This document shows positions 47,689 to 54,881 of a DNA stretch of 64,000 nucleotides, one piece after another (positions within the stretch are counted from its first letter, which is position 1; the number at the start of each line of letters is the position of its first letter). The notes below the pieces were generated by a model. That model was not told the DNA's origin. It did not search any database and saw nothing but the letters and a program-made list of their open reading frames with translations. Source of the DNA: Microbispora catharanthi. Lineage in GTDB: Bacteria > Actinomycetota > Actinomycetes > Streptosporangiales > Streptosporangiaceae. The translations under genes and the position numbers were made by a program. The DNA lies in assembly GCF_006334915.2 (NCBI RefSeq), contig NZ_VDMA02000018.1, positions 62,001-126,000 on the forward strand, written 5' to 3'.

Positions 47689-47694
47689 ACTGTA
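47689..47694 (-). promoter_or_regulatory. Candidate -10 box for leaderless LAL transcript
   Basis: TACAGT on the minus strand, 8 bases before the GTG. The matching -35 (TCGGAC, 17 bases away) is weak. Confidence 0.4.
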
Positions 47695-47828
47695 TTGCGT
47701 GGCGAGGTCGCGTCCGACGCCCCTGACCGGTGTCCCTGTGCGGTGTCCCTGCACGGCGAGACGGCCGGATGGCTGTCTCTCGGCAGGCTCTGAGCAACTC
47801 TGCACTTTGTGTCAGGAAAGGATGCACA

Positions 47829-48209
47829 ATGCCGCTATCGTGGCGGCTCATGATGCGGTTGCGAGTGCTGGGCCTGTCACGGCTGCGCCGGGCGCTGCTG
47901 TCCCGGCTCGACTCTCGGTATGTCACCAAGTCCGACCACCGGCAGGACCTGAAGGACGCCCTCTGGGAGGTGCAGATGCTCCGCCGGGAGGTCGTGGCGC
48001 TGCGGGACGAGGTCGACCGGCTGCGGCGTGCCCCTGTGAAGCCGCCCGCGGCGCCCAGGGCGACGGCGGACCCCAAGGCGGCCGAGGCGCACCGGCTGGC
48101 GACGGAGACCGCTCAGGCGGTGGACACGCTGCTGCAGAGCGAGATGCGCATCTGGCAGGCGATCGACGACCTGTCGGCGCGGGTCGGCGCTTCCGGGCGG
48201 GCGGGGTAA
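47829..48209 (+). CDS. Small coiled-coil protein of unknown function
   Basis: A 126-residue protein, basic at the N-terminus (SWRLMMRLRVLGLSRLRRALL) and strongly helical. A heptad-like stretch at about residues 43-72 (KDALWEVQMLRREVVAL, then RDEVDRLRRA) predicts a coiled coil, followed by an Ala/Pro-rich spacer and a second helix (about 90-122). No enzyme motif is seen. ATG at 47829 is preferred because GGAAAGGA precedes it; the frame is open from 47730. It stops 6 bases before the PP-loop gene, so it is probably that protein's partner or scaffold. Confidence 0.7.
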   Translation: MPLSWRLMMRLRVLGLSRLRRALLSRLDSRYVTKSDHRQDLKDALWEVQMLRREVVALRDEVDRLRRAPVKPPAAPRATADPKAAEAHRLATETAQAVDTLLQSEMRIWQAIDDLSARVGASGRAG

Positions 48210-48215
48210 CCGGTC

Positions 48216-49442
48216 GTGCGGGTGCAGTGGACGAGTGACGCGGATGTCTGGCGGCTGGTCTTCCTGCTCGACGCGGAGGACGAGACCGCGGGGGCCTGCG
48301 CCGACGGCCAGGCCGTCGAGCTGCGGACCAACTCCTGCCACGTCCGGATCGGGGACGCCGGCGCGTCCCCGCATCCCGACCTGCTCGCGGTCGCCGCGTG
48401 GACCGTCGTCGCGCCGTGGACCAGGCGGCGGGTGACCTTCGACCGGCCGATCTCCGCCGGGCTCGCCGAGGCGCTGCGCACGGGGTGGGGAGTGGACGCC
48501 GGGCCGGTCGGGGCGGACGCCAGGAGCGGCACCCGTCTGGCCATCTCCTACAGCGGGGGCGCGGACTCGATGGCGGTGGCCGCGATGTTCCCCGACGCGC
48601 CGTTCGTGCACTTCCAGCGGGTGAGCCACCCCCGGGTGCCCAACCGGTGGACGCACTACCGCTCGGACGTGCTGGCCCGGCTCGCCCGGCGGACCGGCCG
48701 GGAACTCCACATCGCGCAGTCGGATCTGGAGTTCCTGCTGAGCCGTCCCCGGCCCGGCTTTCCCGAGCACCACGCCGTCACGGTGGGAGCGCTGCTCCTC
48801 GCCGACGACCTCGACCTCGGGGGCGTCGCGCTGGGCTACGAGCTCGGGTCGCGCTGGCTCGGTGGCGACCGCTACGTCCTCCGCTACACCCCGGACAACC
48901 CCATGTGGGCGCAGGAGGGGAAGTGGGGGCGGCTGTTCACGGCGGCCGGGCTGCCGATGGTGCTTCCCGTCGGCGGCGTGAGCGAGGCCGTGACGATGCG
49001 TGTCGCCCTGGAGTCGGATCTGCGTGAGCACGTCCGCTGGTGCCTGCGCGGCTCCGGTGACGGCCCCTGCGGGCTGTGCGGCAAGTGCCTGTACAAGGAG
49101 CTGATCCAGGCCGCGGTCGAGCGCCGTCCGATGCGCACCACCCTGACCGCCGAGAGCACTCCTGCCCGCTCCTGGCAGAAACCGCCGCCGTACGGCGGGC
49201 AGGAGATGCTCGAGTACGGGTGCGCCCGCGTGCCGAACATCGCGCAGACGCCGTTCGCGAAGGCGGCGGAGCACCTCCAGGCGACCGAGGAGTCCACGCG
49301 CTGGCTGGACCACTGCTACCGGCCGGCCGTCGACGAGGTCCCCGAACCGTGGCGCGAGCAGGTCGCCGCCTTCGTCAGTGAAAACATCGGGCTGATGACC
49401 GAGGACGAGGCGCTCCGGGTGGAGACATGGGGGGAACGATGA
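48216..49442 (+). CDS. PP-loop ATP-pyrophosphatase-like protein with cysteine cluster, function unknown
   Basis: A 408-residue protein with a PP-loop motif, AISYSGGADSMAVAAMF (SGGADS near residue 111), which marks N-type ATP pyrophosphatases that adenylate a carboxyl, amide or nucleobase carbonyl. Near residues 284-293 it has GPCGLCGKCLYKE, a CxxCxxC cluster that could bind zinc or an iron-sulfur cluster; another Cys lies just before it (RWCLRG). The N-terminal 100 residues form a separate beta-rich domain and the C-terminus is unassigned. The architecture recalls QueC/TtuA-like enzymes, but the substrate is unknown. The stop overlaps the M55 peptidase start as ATGA, so they act together or in sequence. 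Confidence 0.78.
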   Translation: MRVQWTSDADVWRLVFLLDAEDETAGACADGQAVELRTNSCHVRIGDAGASPHPDLLAVAAWTVVAPWTRRRVTFDRPISAGLAEALRTGWGVDAGPVGADARSGTRLAISYSGGADSMAVAAMFPDAPFVHFQRVSHPRVPNRWTHYRSDVLARLARRTGRELHIAQSDLEFLLSRPRPGFPEHHAVTVGALLLADDLDLGGVALGYELGSRWLGGDRYVLRYTPDNPMWAQEGKWGRLFTAAGLPMVLPVGGVSEAVTMRVALESDLREHVRWCLRGSGDGPCGLCGKCLYKELIQAAVERRPMRTTLTAESTPARSWQKPPPYGGQEMLEYGCARVPNIAQTPFAKAAEHLQATEESTRWLDHCYRPAVDEVPEPWREQVAAFVSENIGLMTEDEALRVETWGER

Positions 49443-50281
49443 AGATCTACCTGTCGGTGGACATGGAGGGGGTCACCGGGCTGACCGATCCCGAGGAGAT
49501 GCACCTCGGAGGCCGGGGGTACGAGCGCGGCTGCGAGCTGATGACCGGGGACGCCAACGCGGTGATCCAGGGTGCCTTCGACGCGGGCGCCGCGTCCGTG
49601 CTGGTCAACGACGCACACGGCTCCACCAAGAACCTCAGGATCGACCTGCTGGACGAGCGGGCCACGCTGATCAGGGGCCCGGGCAAACCGCACCGCATGG
49701 GGCAGGGCCTCATCCCCGACATGGCCGCCGCCTGCTTCGCCGGCTACCACGCCCGGGCCGGCGTGCCGCACGGGGTGCTCAACCACACCTGGATGGGCAA
49801 GGAGATCCAGAACGTCTACCTGAACGGCGAGATCTGCGGCGAGACCCGGCTGGTGGCGGGCTTCGCCGGCTCGATGGGCGTGCCGGTCGCGCTCGTCGCC
49901 GGCGACGAGGCGGTGTGCGAGGAGGCCAGGGAGCTGCTCGGCGAGGTCGAGACGGTCGCCGTGAAGAAGGGCATCGACAAGTTCTCCGCCGAGCTGCTGC
50001 CCCCGGCCGTCGCCTGGCGGCGCATCCGCGAGGGCACGGCCCGCGCCCTGGGCAGGCTGGCGGACTTCCGGCCTTACGTGGTCGAGCCGCCGTACACGCT
50101 GGGCGTCGAGTGGAACTCCACCGCCATCGCGGCGGCCTGCTCGATCGTGCCCGGCGTGCGGCTCGCCGGGCCGCGGCACACCGAGTTCACCACGAGCGAC
50201 TACCACGAGGTCATGGGGCTGTTCGGCATCTTCTCGATGATCGGCGGCCAGGTGGCCTGCGGCAGCGGCCGGTACGGCTGA
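49439..50281 (+). CDS. M55-family D-aminopeptidase (DppA-like)
   Basis: A 280-residue M55 metallopeptidase. Zinc ligands are visible: Asp8 and Glu10 in LSVDMEGVTG, His near residue 60 in LVNDAHGS, His near 104 in FAGYHARAG and Glu in YLNGEICGET near 130. DppA-type enzymes remove N-terminal D-amino acids and form a decameric cage. ATG at 49439 overlaps the PP-loop stop. Its 3' end is the first unit of a triplicated 26-base repeat. Substrates may be D-Ala-D-Ala-type dipeptides from cell-wall turnover, or a product of the adjacent PP-loop enzyme; the latter is conjecture. Confidence 0.9.
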   Translation: MKIYLSVDMEGVTGLTDPEEMHLGGRGYERGCELMTGDANAVIQGAFDAGAASVLVNDAHGSTKNLRIDLLDERATLIRGPGKPHRMGQGLIPDMAAACFAGYHARAGVPHGVLNHTWMGKEIQNVYLNGEICGETRLVAGFAGSMGVPVALVAGDEAVCEEARELLGEVETVAVKKGIDKFSAELLPPAVAWRRIREGTARALGRLADFRPYVVEPPYTLGVEWNSTAIAAACSIVPGVRLAGPRHTEFTTSDYHEVMGLFGIFSMIGGQVACGSGRYG

Positions 50282-50352
50282 CGCCGTTCTTCCCCCAGCA
50301 CGGCTGACGCCGGTTCACCCCCGATCACGGCCGAAGCCGGTTCCCCCAACGA
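50275..50352 (+). repeat. Three imperfect tandem copies of a 25-27-base unit
   Basis: Units at 50275-50300, 50301-50327 and 50328-50352 share the form CGGCTGACGCCGGTTC plus a C-rich tail. The first unit includes the stop codon of the M55 peptidase gene, so the gap to the next gene seems to have grown by duplication of the gene end. Confidence 0.75.
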
Positions 50353-50366
50353 CGAAGGCAGGCAGG

Positions 50367-51950
50367 GTGGCTAGCAGTGACCGCGGGACGCGGGAGCGTA
50401 CGGGGGCGCTGACGCGGCGCGCCTTCCTGGTGGGCGTCGGCGCGGCCGGAGGCGCCGGAGCGATGTACGCGGCGATGGGCGCGCTCGGGCTCGCACCCGA
50501 CGACCAGCAGAAGGACTACACGCCGCCGAGCCGTTCCGACTTCGCCCTCAGCGGGAGGGGCGCCGGCTCCGTGGTGATCCTCGGGGCGGGGATCGCGGGC
50601 CTGGCCGCCGCGTACGAACTGGGCAAGGCGGGCTACGACTGCACCGTCCTGGAGGCCCGCGACCGGGTCGGCGGGCGCAACCTCACGCTGCGCGGCGGCG
50701 ACCGGCTGCCCGAGTTGTCCGGTGCGACGCAGGAGGCGCGGTTCGGGGAGGGCGTCTATTTCAACGCCGGGCCGGCCCGCATCGCCCAGTGGATGGTCAC
50801 CCTCGATTACTGCCGGGAGCTGGGCGTCCCGATCGAGTTGTTCGTCAACGACAACTCCAGCGCGTACGTCTACAACTCGGGCATGAAGGCGCCGGTCCGG
50901 GCGCGTACCGCCCGTGCCGACACGTACGGTTACATCAGCGAACTGCTGGCGAAGGCCACGAACGCGGGCGCGCTGAACCGGCGGCTGACGGCGGGGGACA
51001 AGAACCGCCTGCTCCATTTCCTGTCGGAGTTCGGCGACATCGGCAGGACCTACACCTACACCGGGTCGGAGCGCAGAGGGTTCTCCGTGAACCCGGGCAC
51101 GGGCGCGGGCGTGCCGCTGGGCTCGCCGCCGCCCCTGTCGGAGGTGCTCGGTTACGGGCTCGGCCGCTCGATCACGTTTCCGTTCGGCTACGAGATGGCC
51201 ATGCCGATGTTCCAGCCGGTCGGCGGCATGGACGCGATCGCGGCCAAGCTCGCCGACGCAGTGGGCCGCGACCGCATCCGCACCTCGGTCGAGGTCAAGA
51301 AGATCACCAACCTGCCCGACGGCGTGGAAGTCGAGCACACGGGCGGCGCCACCAAGGCGGACTTCTGCATCGCGGCCCTGCCGCCGCACGTGCTCGCGCG
51401 GATCCCCGGAAACCTGGACGCCCGGGTCGTCGCGGCGCTGCGGACGCCCACCCCGGTGTCGGGCGGGAAGATCGGGCTGGAGTACCGCCGCCGCTGGTGG
51501 GAGACCGACGAACGGATCTACGGCGGCATCACCGAGACCGACCTGGACATCGCGCACATCTGGTACCCCTCGTACGGTTTCCACGGCACGCGTGGGCTGG
51601 TGGTCGGCTACTACAACCTCGACGAGGACGCCGAGGCGTACGCCCGTCTCACCCACGCGGAGCGGCAGCGGCGGGCGCTCACCCAGGGCAAGAAGATCCA
51701 CGGCGAGAAGTACCGGTCGGAACTGCTGTCCAGCGTCTCGATCGCCTGGCAGCGGCAGCCGCACATCGAGGGCGCGTGGGTCGCCTGGCCCTCCTACGAG
51801 GGCGCCTTCGCGCTCCTGCAGCGGCCGGCCGGCCGTGTGTACTTCGCGGGCGACTGGCTCACGCACCTCATCGCCTGGCAGGCGGGGGCGCTGGAGTCGG
51901 CCCGTAATGTGGTCACCCAACTGCACCAGCGCGCTGTCAAGGAGGGCTAG
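50367..51950 (+). CDS. Tat-exported flavin-dependent amine oxidase
   Basis: A 527-residue flavoprotein of the monoamine oxidase / L-amino-acid oxidase family. The N-terminus has a twin-arginine signal ([19 protein letters not shown], Arg17-Arg18). FAD-binding motifs are VVILGAGIAGLAAAYELG near residue 68, LEARDRVGGRN near 97, and near the C-terminus YFAGDWLTHLIAWQAGALESA. Expected reaction: oxidative deamination of an amine or amino acid with hydrogen peroxide release, outside the membrane. GTG at 50367 follows GGCAGG. It touches the next gene with no gap. Confidence 0.9.
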   Translation: MASSDRGTRERTGALTRRAFLVGVGAAGGAGAMYAAMGALGLAPDDQQKDYTPPSRSDFALSGRGAGSVVILGAGIAGLAAAYELGKAGYDCTVLEARDRVGGRNLTLRGGDRLPELSGATQEARFGEGVYFNAGPARIAQWMVTLDYCRELGVPIELFVNDNSSAYVYNSGMKAPVRARTARADTYGYISELLAKATNAGALNRRLTAGDKNRLLHFLSEFGDIGRTYTYTGSERRGFSVNPGTGAGVPLGSPPPLSEVLGYGLGRSITFPFGYEMAMPMFQPVGGMDAIAAKLADAVGRDRIRTSVEVKKITNLPDGVEVEHTGGATKADFCIAALPPHVLARIPGNLDARVVAALRTPTPVSGGKIGLEYRRRWWETDERIYGGITETDLDIAHIWYPSYGFHGTRGLVVGYYNLDEDAEAYARLTHAERQRRALTQGKKIHGEKYRSELLSSVSIAWQRQPHIEGAWVAWPSYEGAFALLQRPAGRVYFAGDWLTHLIAWQAGALESARNVVTQLHQRAVKEG

Positions 51951-52466
51951 ATGCCGCTCGAATGGGTTTCCGCGTCCGACCGGCCGGACCTGCTCGCCGA
52001 TCCCGTCGCCAAGGCCGTGGCCGGTCTCGACGTCAAGGTGGAGGTCGCCGAGATCGATCCCACGCTCTCCGACACCGCCGCGTTCTGCGAGCGGTACGGC
52101 GTGGCGATGGAGGACTCCGCCAACTGCGTCATCGTCGCCGCCAAACGGGGCGGGGAGACGCGGTACGCCGCCGTCATGGTGCTCGCCACCGGGCGGGCCG
52201 ACGTCAACGGAATCGTGCGCCGCCATCTGGACGCGCGCAAGGCGTCATTCGCACCGCAGGCGGAGGCCGTCGAACTGACCGCAATGGAGTACGGCGGCAT
52301 CACCCCGATCGGTCTTCCCGAGGGCTGGCCGGTGCTCGTTGACGAAAACGTGACCCGGCGGCCGTTCGTCGTGATCGGCAGCGGCGTCCGCCGCTCCAAG
52401 CTGGCGCTTTCCGGCGAGGCGCTGGTCGCGGCGACGCGGGGGGAGGTCCTCGCGCTCACCATTTGA
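51951..52466 (+). CDS. YbaK/aminoacyl-tRNA-deacylase-domain protein
   Basis: A 171-residue protein with the YbaK/ProRS-editing fold: CERYGVAMEDSANCVIVAAKRGG near residue 45, RHLDARKASFAP near 85 (catalytic Lys region), EYGGITPIGLP near 108 and FVVIGSGVRRSKL near 138. Free-standing members deacylate mischarged tRNAs. The start codon follows the amine oxidase stop directly, so translation is coupled. Why a tRNA-editing protein should accompany an exported amine oxidase is unclear. Confidence 0.82.
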   Translation: MPLEWVSASDRPDLLADPVAKAVAGLDVKVEVAEIDPTLSDTAAFCERYGVAMEDSANCVIVAAKRGGETRYAAVMVLATGRADVNGIVRRHLDARKASFAPQAEAVELTAMEYGGITPIGLPEGWPVLVDENVTRRPFVVIGSGVRRSKLALSGEALVAATRGEVLALTI

Positions 52467-52557
52467 CCGCTTCCCTGGAAACCGTTGGCGCCTTTTCTCC
52501 GTTGTGCTGAGCGGAGATGTGGCGCGATGGTTCACTCATGGGCGTTCTTTTAGTCGG

Positions 52558-52563
52558 TATGGT
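52558..52563 (+). promoter_or_regulatory. Candidate -10 box of the kinase cluster
   Basis: TATGGT, 9 bases before the first kinase ATG, with no clear ribosome site between. It suggests a near-leaderless transcript. The -35 region is not recognisable. Confidence 0.35.
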
Positions 52564-52572
52564 GCTTAGGCA

Positions 52573-54870
52573 ATGAATCAGGACGACCGACTGGGCCCGT
52601 ACCGGCTGCTGAGGCGGCTCGGTGAGGGCGGCATGGGCGTGGTTCACCTCGCTCTCGACCCGCAGGGCAGGCAGGTGGCCGTCAAGGTCCTGCGCTCGGA
52701 GGTCGCGGGCGACGACGTCGCGCGCAGGCGTCTGTCGCGCGAGGTCGAGACCATGCGGCGGGTGCGCGGGCCGAACATCGCGGAGGTCGTCGACGCCGAC
52801 GTAACGGGGCGCAGGCCGTACATCGTCACCCGCTACGTGCCGGGACGGCCGCTCGACGAGATCGTCAAGAACGACGGCCCGCTGCCCCTCGACGCCCTGC
52901 TCAAGGTCGCCGTCGGGGTGGCCCAGGCCCTCACCGCCGTGCACGCCGCCGGGGTGATCCATCGCGACCTGAAGCCGGGCAACGTGCTGATGCTGGACGG
53001 CCAGCCGGTGCTGATCGACTTCGGCATCGCCCAGGCGGTCGACGCCACCCGGCTCACCCAGACCGGCATGTTCATCGGCACGCCCGGCTACCTCGCCCCC
53101 GAGATCATCGAGGGCCACGAGGCCGGGCCGCAGGTGGACGTGCACGCCTGGGCCGGCACCGTGCTGTACGCCGCCACCGGCCAGCCGCCGTTCGGCAAGG
53201 GCACGCTGGAGATGATCTTCTTCAACATCACCTCCGGCCGGGCCAACGTCGAGGCCGCCCCTCCGCCGATCCAGCCGATGCTGCGCGCCGCGTTCAACCG
53301 CGACCCGGCCAGGCGGCCGACCGCGGCCGAGCTCGTACGGCAGTTCGCGCGGCTCATGCCCCAGTCGCCGGGCGGCAGGCCCCGCGTGCCCGACGAGATC
53401 ACGACGGTGCCCAACGTCGACGACACCGGCGGTCAGCAGGCACCCGGCTCCGGCCGGCCGGGCGGGCCGGTCACCGGCCCGCCGCCGACCGGGTCGCCGA
53501 TGCCGCCGATCACTCCACCGGTGGCGCCCGTGGCGACGCCGCCGGTCACGCCGTCCCAGCCGGGCGGCCGGGCCGAGGAGTTCGTCTCACTGCTGCGCGA
53601 GACGCCCGCGGCGGGCCAGGGCGGCGACCCCTTCCCGACCGTGCGGGTGACCGGAGAGGACCTGCGCCGGGCGGGCCTCGGGCCGGCCGCCCCACCGAAC
53701 GGCCCAGGGAACGGCCCAGGGAACGGCCCGGTGGAAAGCCCGGCGGAGGGCGACATCCCCACCCGGATGGCTCCGCCCCGCACCCCGCCGACCGGTCCGA
53801 CGGGTCCGTCCGGTCCGTCCGGTCCGTCCGGTCCGTCCGCGTTCCCGGGCTCGCCCGTGTCGGGCCCGGCTCCCACGACCGGTGGGCCGTCCGCCCCGCC
53901 GCGTGGCCGGTCGGACGAGTGGCCCACGCCGATGCTGCGCCCGGAGGGCGACATCCCCACCCGGCGGGTGACCTCCGAGGAGGTGCGCCAGGCCGTCAGC
54001 GGCGATCCCACGGGACCACGCGCGGCGTCCCCCGGGTCCCCGCAGCACGGATCCCCGCAGCACGGGTCCTACGAGCACGGGTCCTACGAGCAGGGAGACG
54101 TGGCGGCGCGCGACCACGCGCTCTTCGGGCACGCGCCCGATATCTACGAGCGGACCCCGCACATCCACCAGCCGAACCCCACGCCGTTCATGCCGACGGT
54201 GCGGGTGCCGCCGCCGACCGCGCCGCCCATGCCGTTCCCGTCCGGGGGGCTGTTCCAGCGCTCCAAGGCGTACGGGGTGGCGAGCGCGCTGCTGCTCGTC
54301 GTGATGACGTCGCTCGCGGTCATGGCGCCGCTGCTGGTGTGCCTGGTGGCCGTGCCGGCCGCGGTGCTGCTGCGGGCCGCAGACCTGGCCCAGCCGCACC
54401 TCAACTCCCGGCGTCCCGCGGGCGCCGCGGCGGCCGACGTGCTGCGGGTGCTGAGCCGTCCGGCGGAGCTCGTGAAGTCGATCGGCGTCACGATCGCGCT
54501 CGTGCCGTACGCGCTGATCCTGGGGCTGCCGGTGACGCTGCTGCTCACCGTCCTCCTCGGCGGCACGTCCACGCTCCGGCTCGCGGCGCTGAGCTGGGGG
54601 ATCGCGACGGCGTTGTGGACGATCTGCGCGGGGCCCGGAGTCGTGGGCCCGGGCAGGCAGATGCGGCGGACGCTGGCCTCGCTGGTGCCCGGCGAGGGAG
54701 CGGCGAAGGGGCTCGCCTGGGGGATCGGCGCCTTCGCGGTGCTGACGGCGGCGCTCGCGCTCTCCAGTCTCCTGGGTAAACAGACAGCAGGGCACTTCTG
54801 GGGCCCAATCGACGTTATGTCATTACTGGAACGACTGGAAGACCTGCGTAACCAGGCGGGGAACGGGTGA
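52573..54870 (+). CDS. Membrane Ser/Thr protein kinase 1 with repeated PTxRV linker motifs
   Basis: A 765-residue Hanks-type kinase. Kinase domain 8-260: glycine loop LGEGGMGVVH, Lys38, HRDLKPGN with Asp132, DFG at 149-151, activation loop TQTGMFIGTPGY. A disordered Pro/Gly linker (about 265-560) contains GPS repeats and four threonine motifs at Thr356, Thr397, Thr463 and Thr542, three of them PT(V/R)RV. The C-terminus has about four membrane segments (568-602, 636-662, 672-690, 715-737). There is no PASTA or other extracellular domain. It is first of three tandem kinases; its TGA is shared with the next gene's upstream GTG. Confidence 0.92.
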   Translation: MNQDDRLGPYRLLRRLGEGGMGVVHLALDPQGRQVAVKVLRSEVAGDDVARRRLSREVETMRRVRGPNIAEVVDADVTGRRPYIVTRYVPGRPLDEIVKNDGPLPLDALLKVAVGVAQALTAVHAAGVIHRDLKPGNVLMLDGQPVLIDFGIAQAVDATRLTQTGMFIGTPGYLAPEIIEGHEAGPQVDVHAWAGTVLYAATGQPPFGKGTLEMIFFNITSGRANVEAAPPPIQPMLRAAFNRDPARRPTAAELVRQFARLMPQSPGGRPRVPDEITTVPNVDDTGGQQAPGSGRPGGPVTGPPPTGSPMPPITPPVAPVATPPVTPSQPGGRAEEFVSLLRETPAAGQGGDPFPTVRVTGEDLRRAGLGPAAPPNGPGNGPGNGPVESPAEGDIPTRMAPPRTPPTGPTGPSGPSGPSGPSAFPGSPVSGPAPTTGGPSAPPRGRSDEWPTPMLRPEGDIPTRRVTSEEVRQAVSGDPTGPRAASPGSPQHGSPQHGSYEHGSYEQGDVAARDHALFGHAPDIYERTPHIHQPNPTPFMPTVRVPPPTAPPMPFPSGGLFQRSKAYGVASALLLVVMTSLAVMAPLLVCLVAVPAAVLLRAADLAQPHLNSRRPAGAAAADVLRVLSRPAELVKSIGVTIALVPYALILGLPVTLLLTVLLGGTSTLRLAALSWGIATALWTICAGPGVVGPGRQMRRTLASLVPGEGAAKGLAWGIGAFAVLTAALALSSLLGKQTAGHFWGPIDVMSLLERLEDLRNQAGNG
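53794..53838 (+). repeat. Tandem 9-base repeat encoding Gly-Pro-Ser
   Basis: Four perfect copies of GGTCCGTCC (53803-53838), preceded by a variant copy (53794-53802), encode GPT-GPS-GPS-GPS-GPS in the kinase linker. Copy number may vary between strains. Confidence 0.85.
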
Positions 54871-54881
54871 CGGGGGACGAC

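Noticed and set aside
47681..48076. N-terminal extension of the LAL regulator to 48076
   Set aside because: The extension is Ser/Arg-rich, overlaps the coiled-coil gene in antisense and has no family similarity; the GTG at 47680 fits better.
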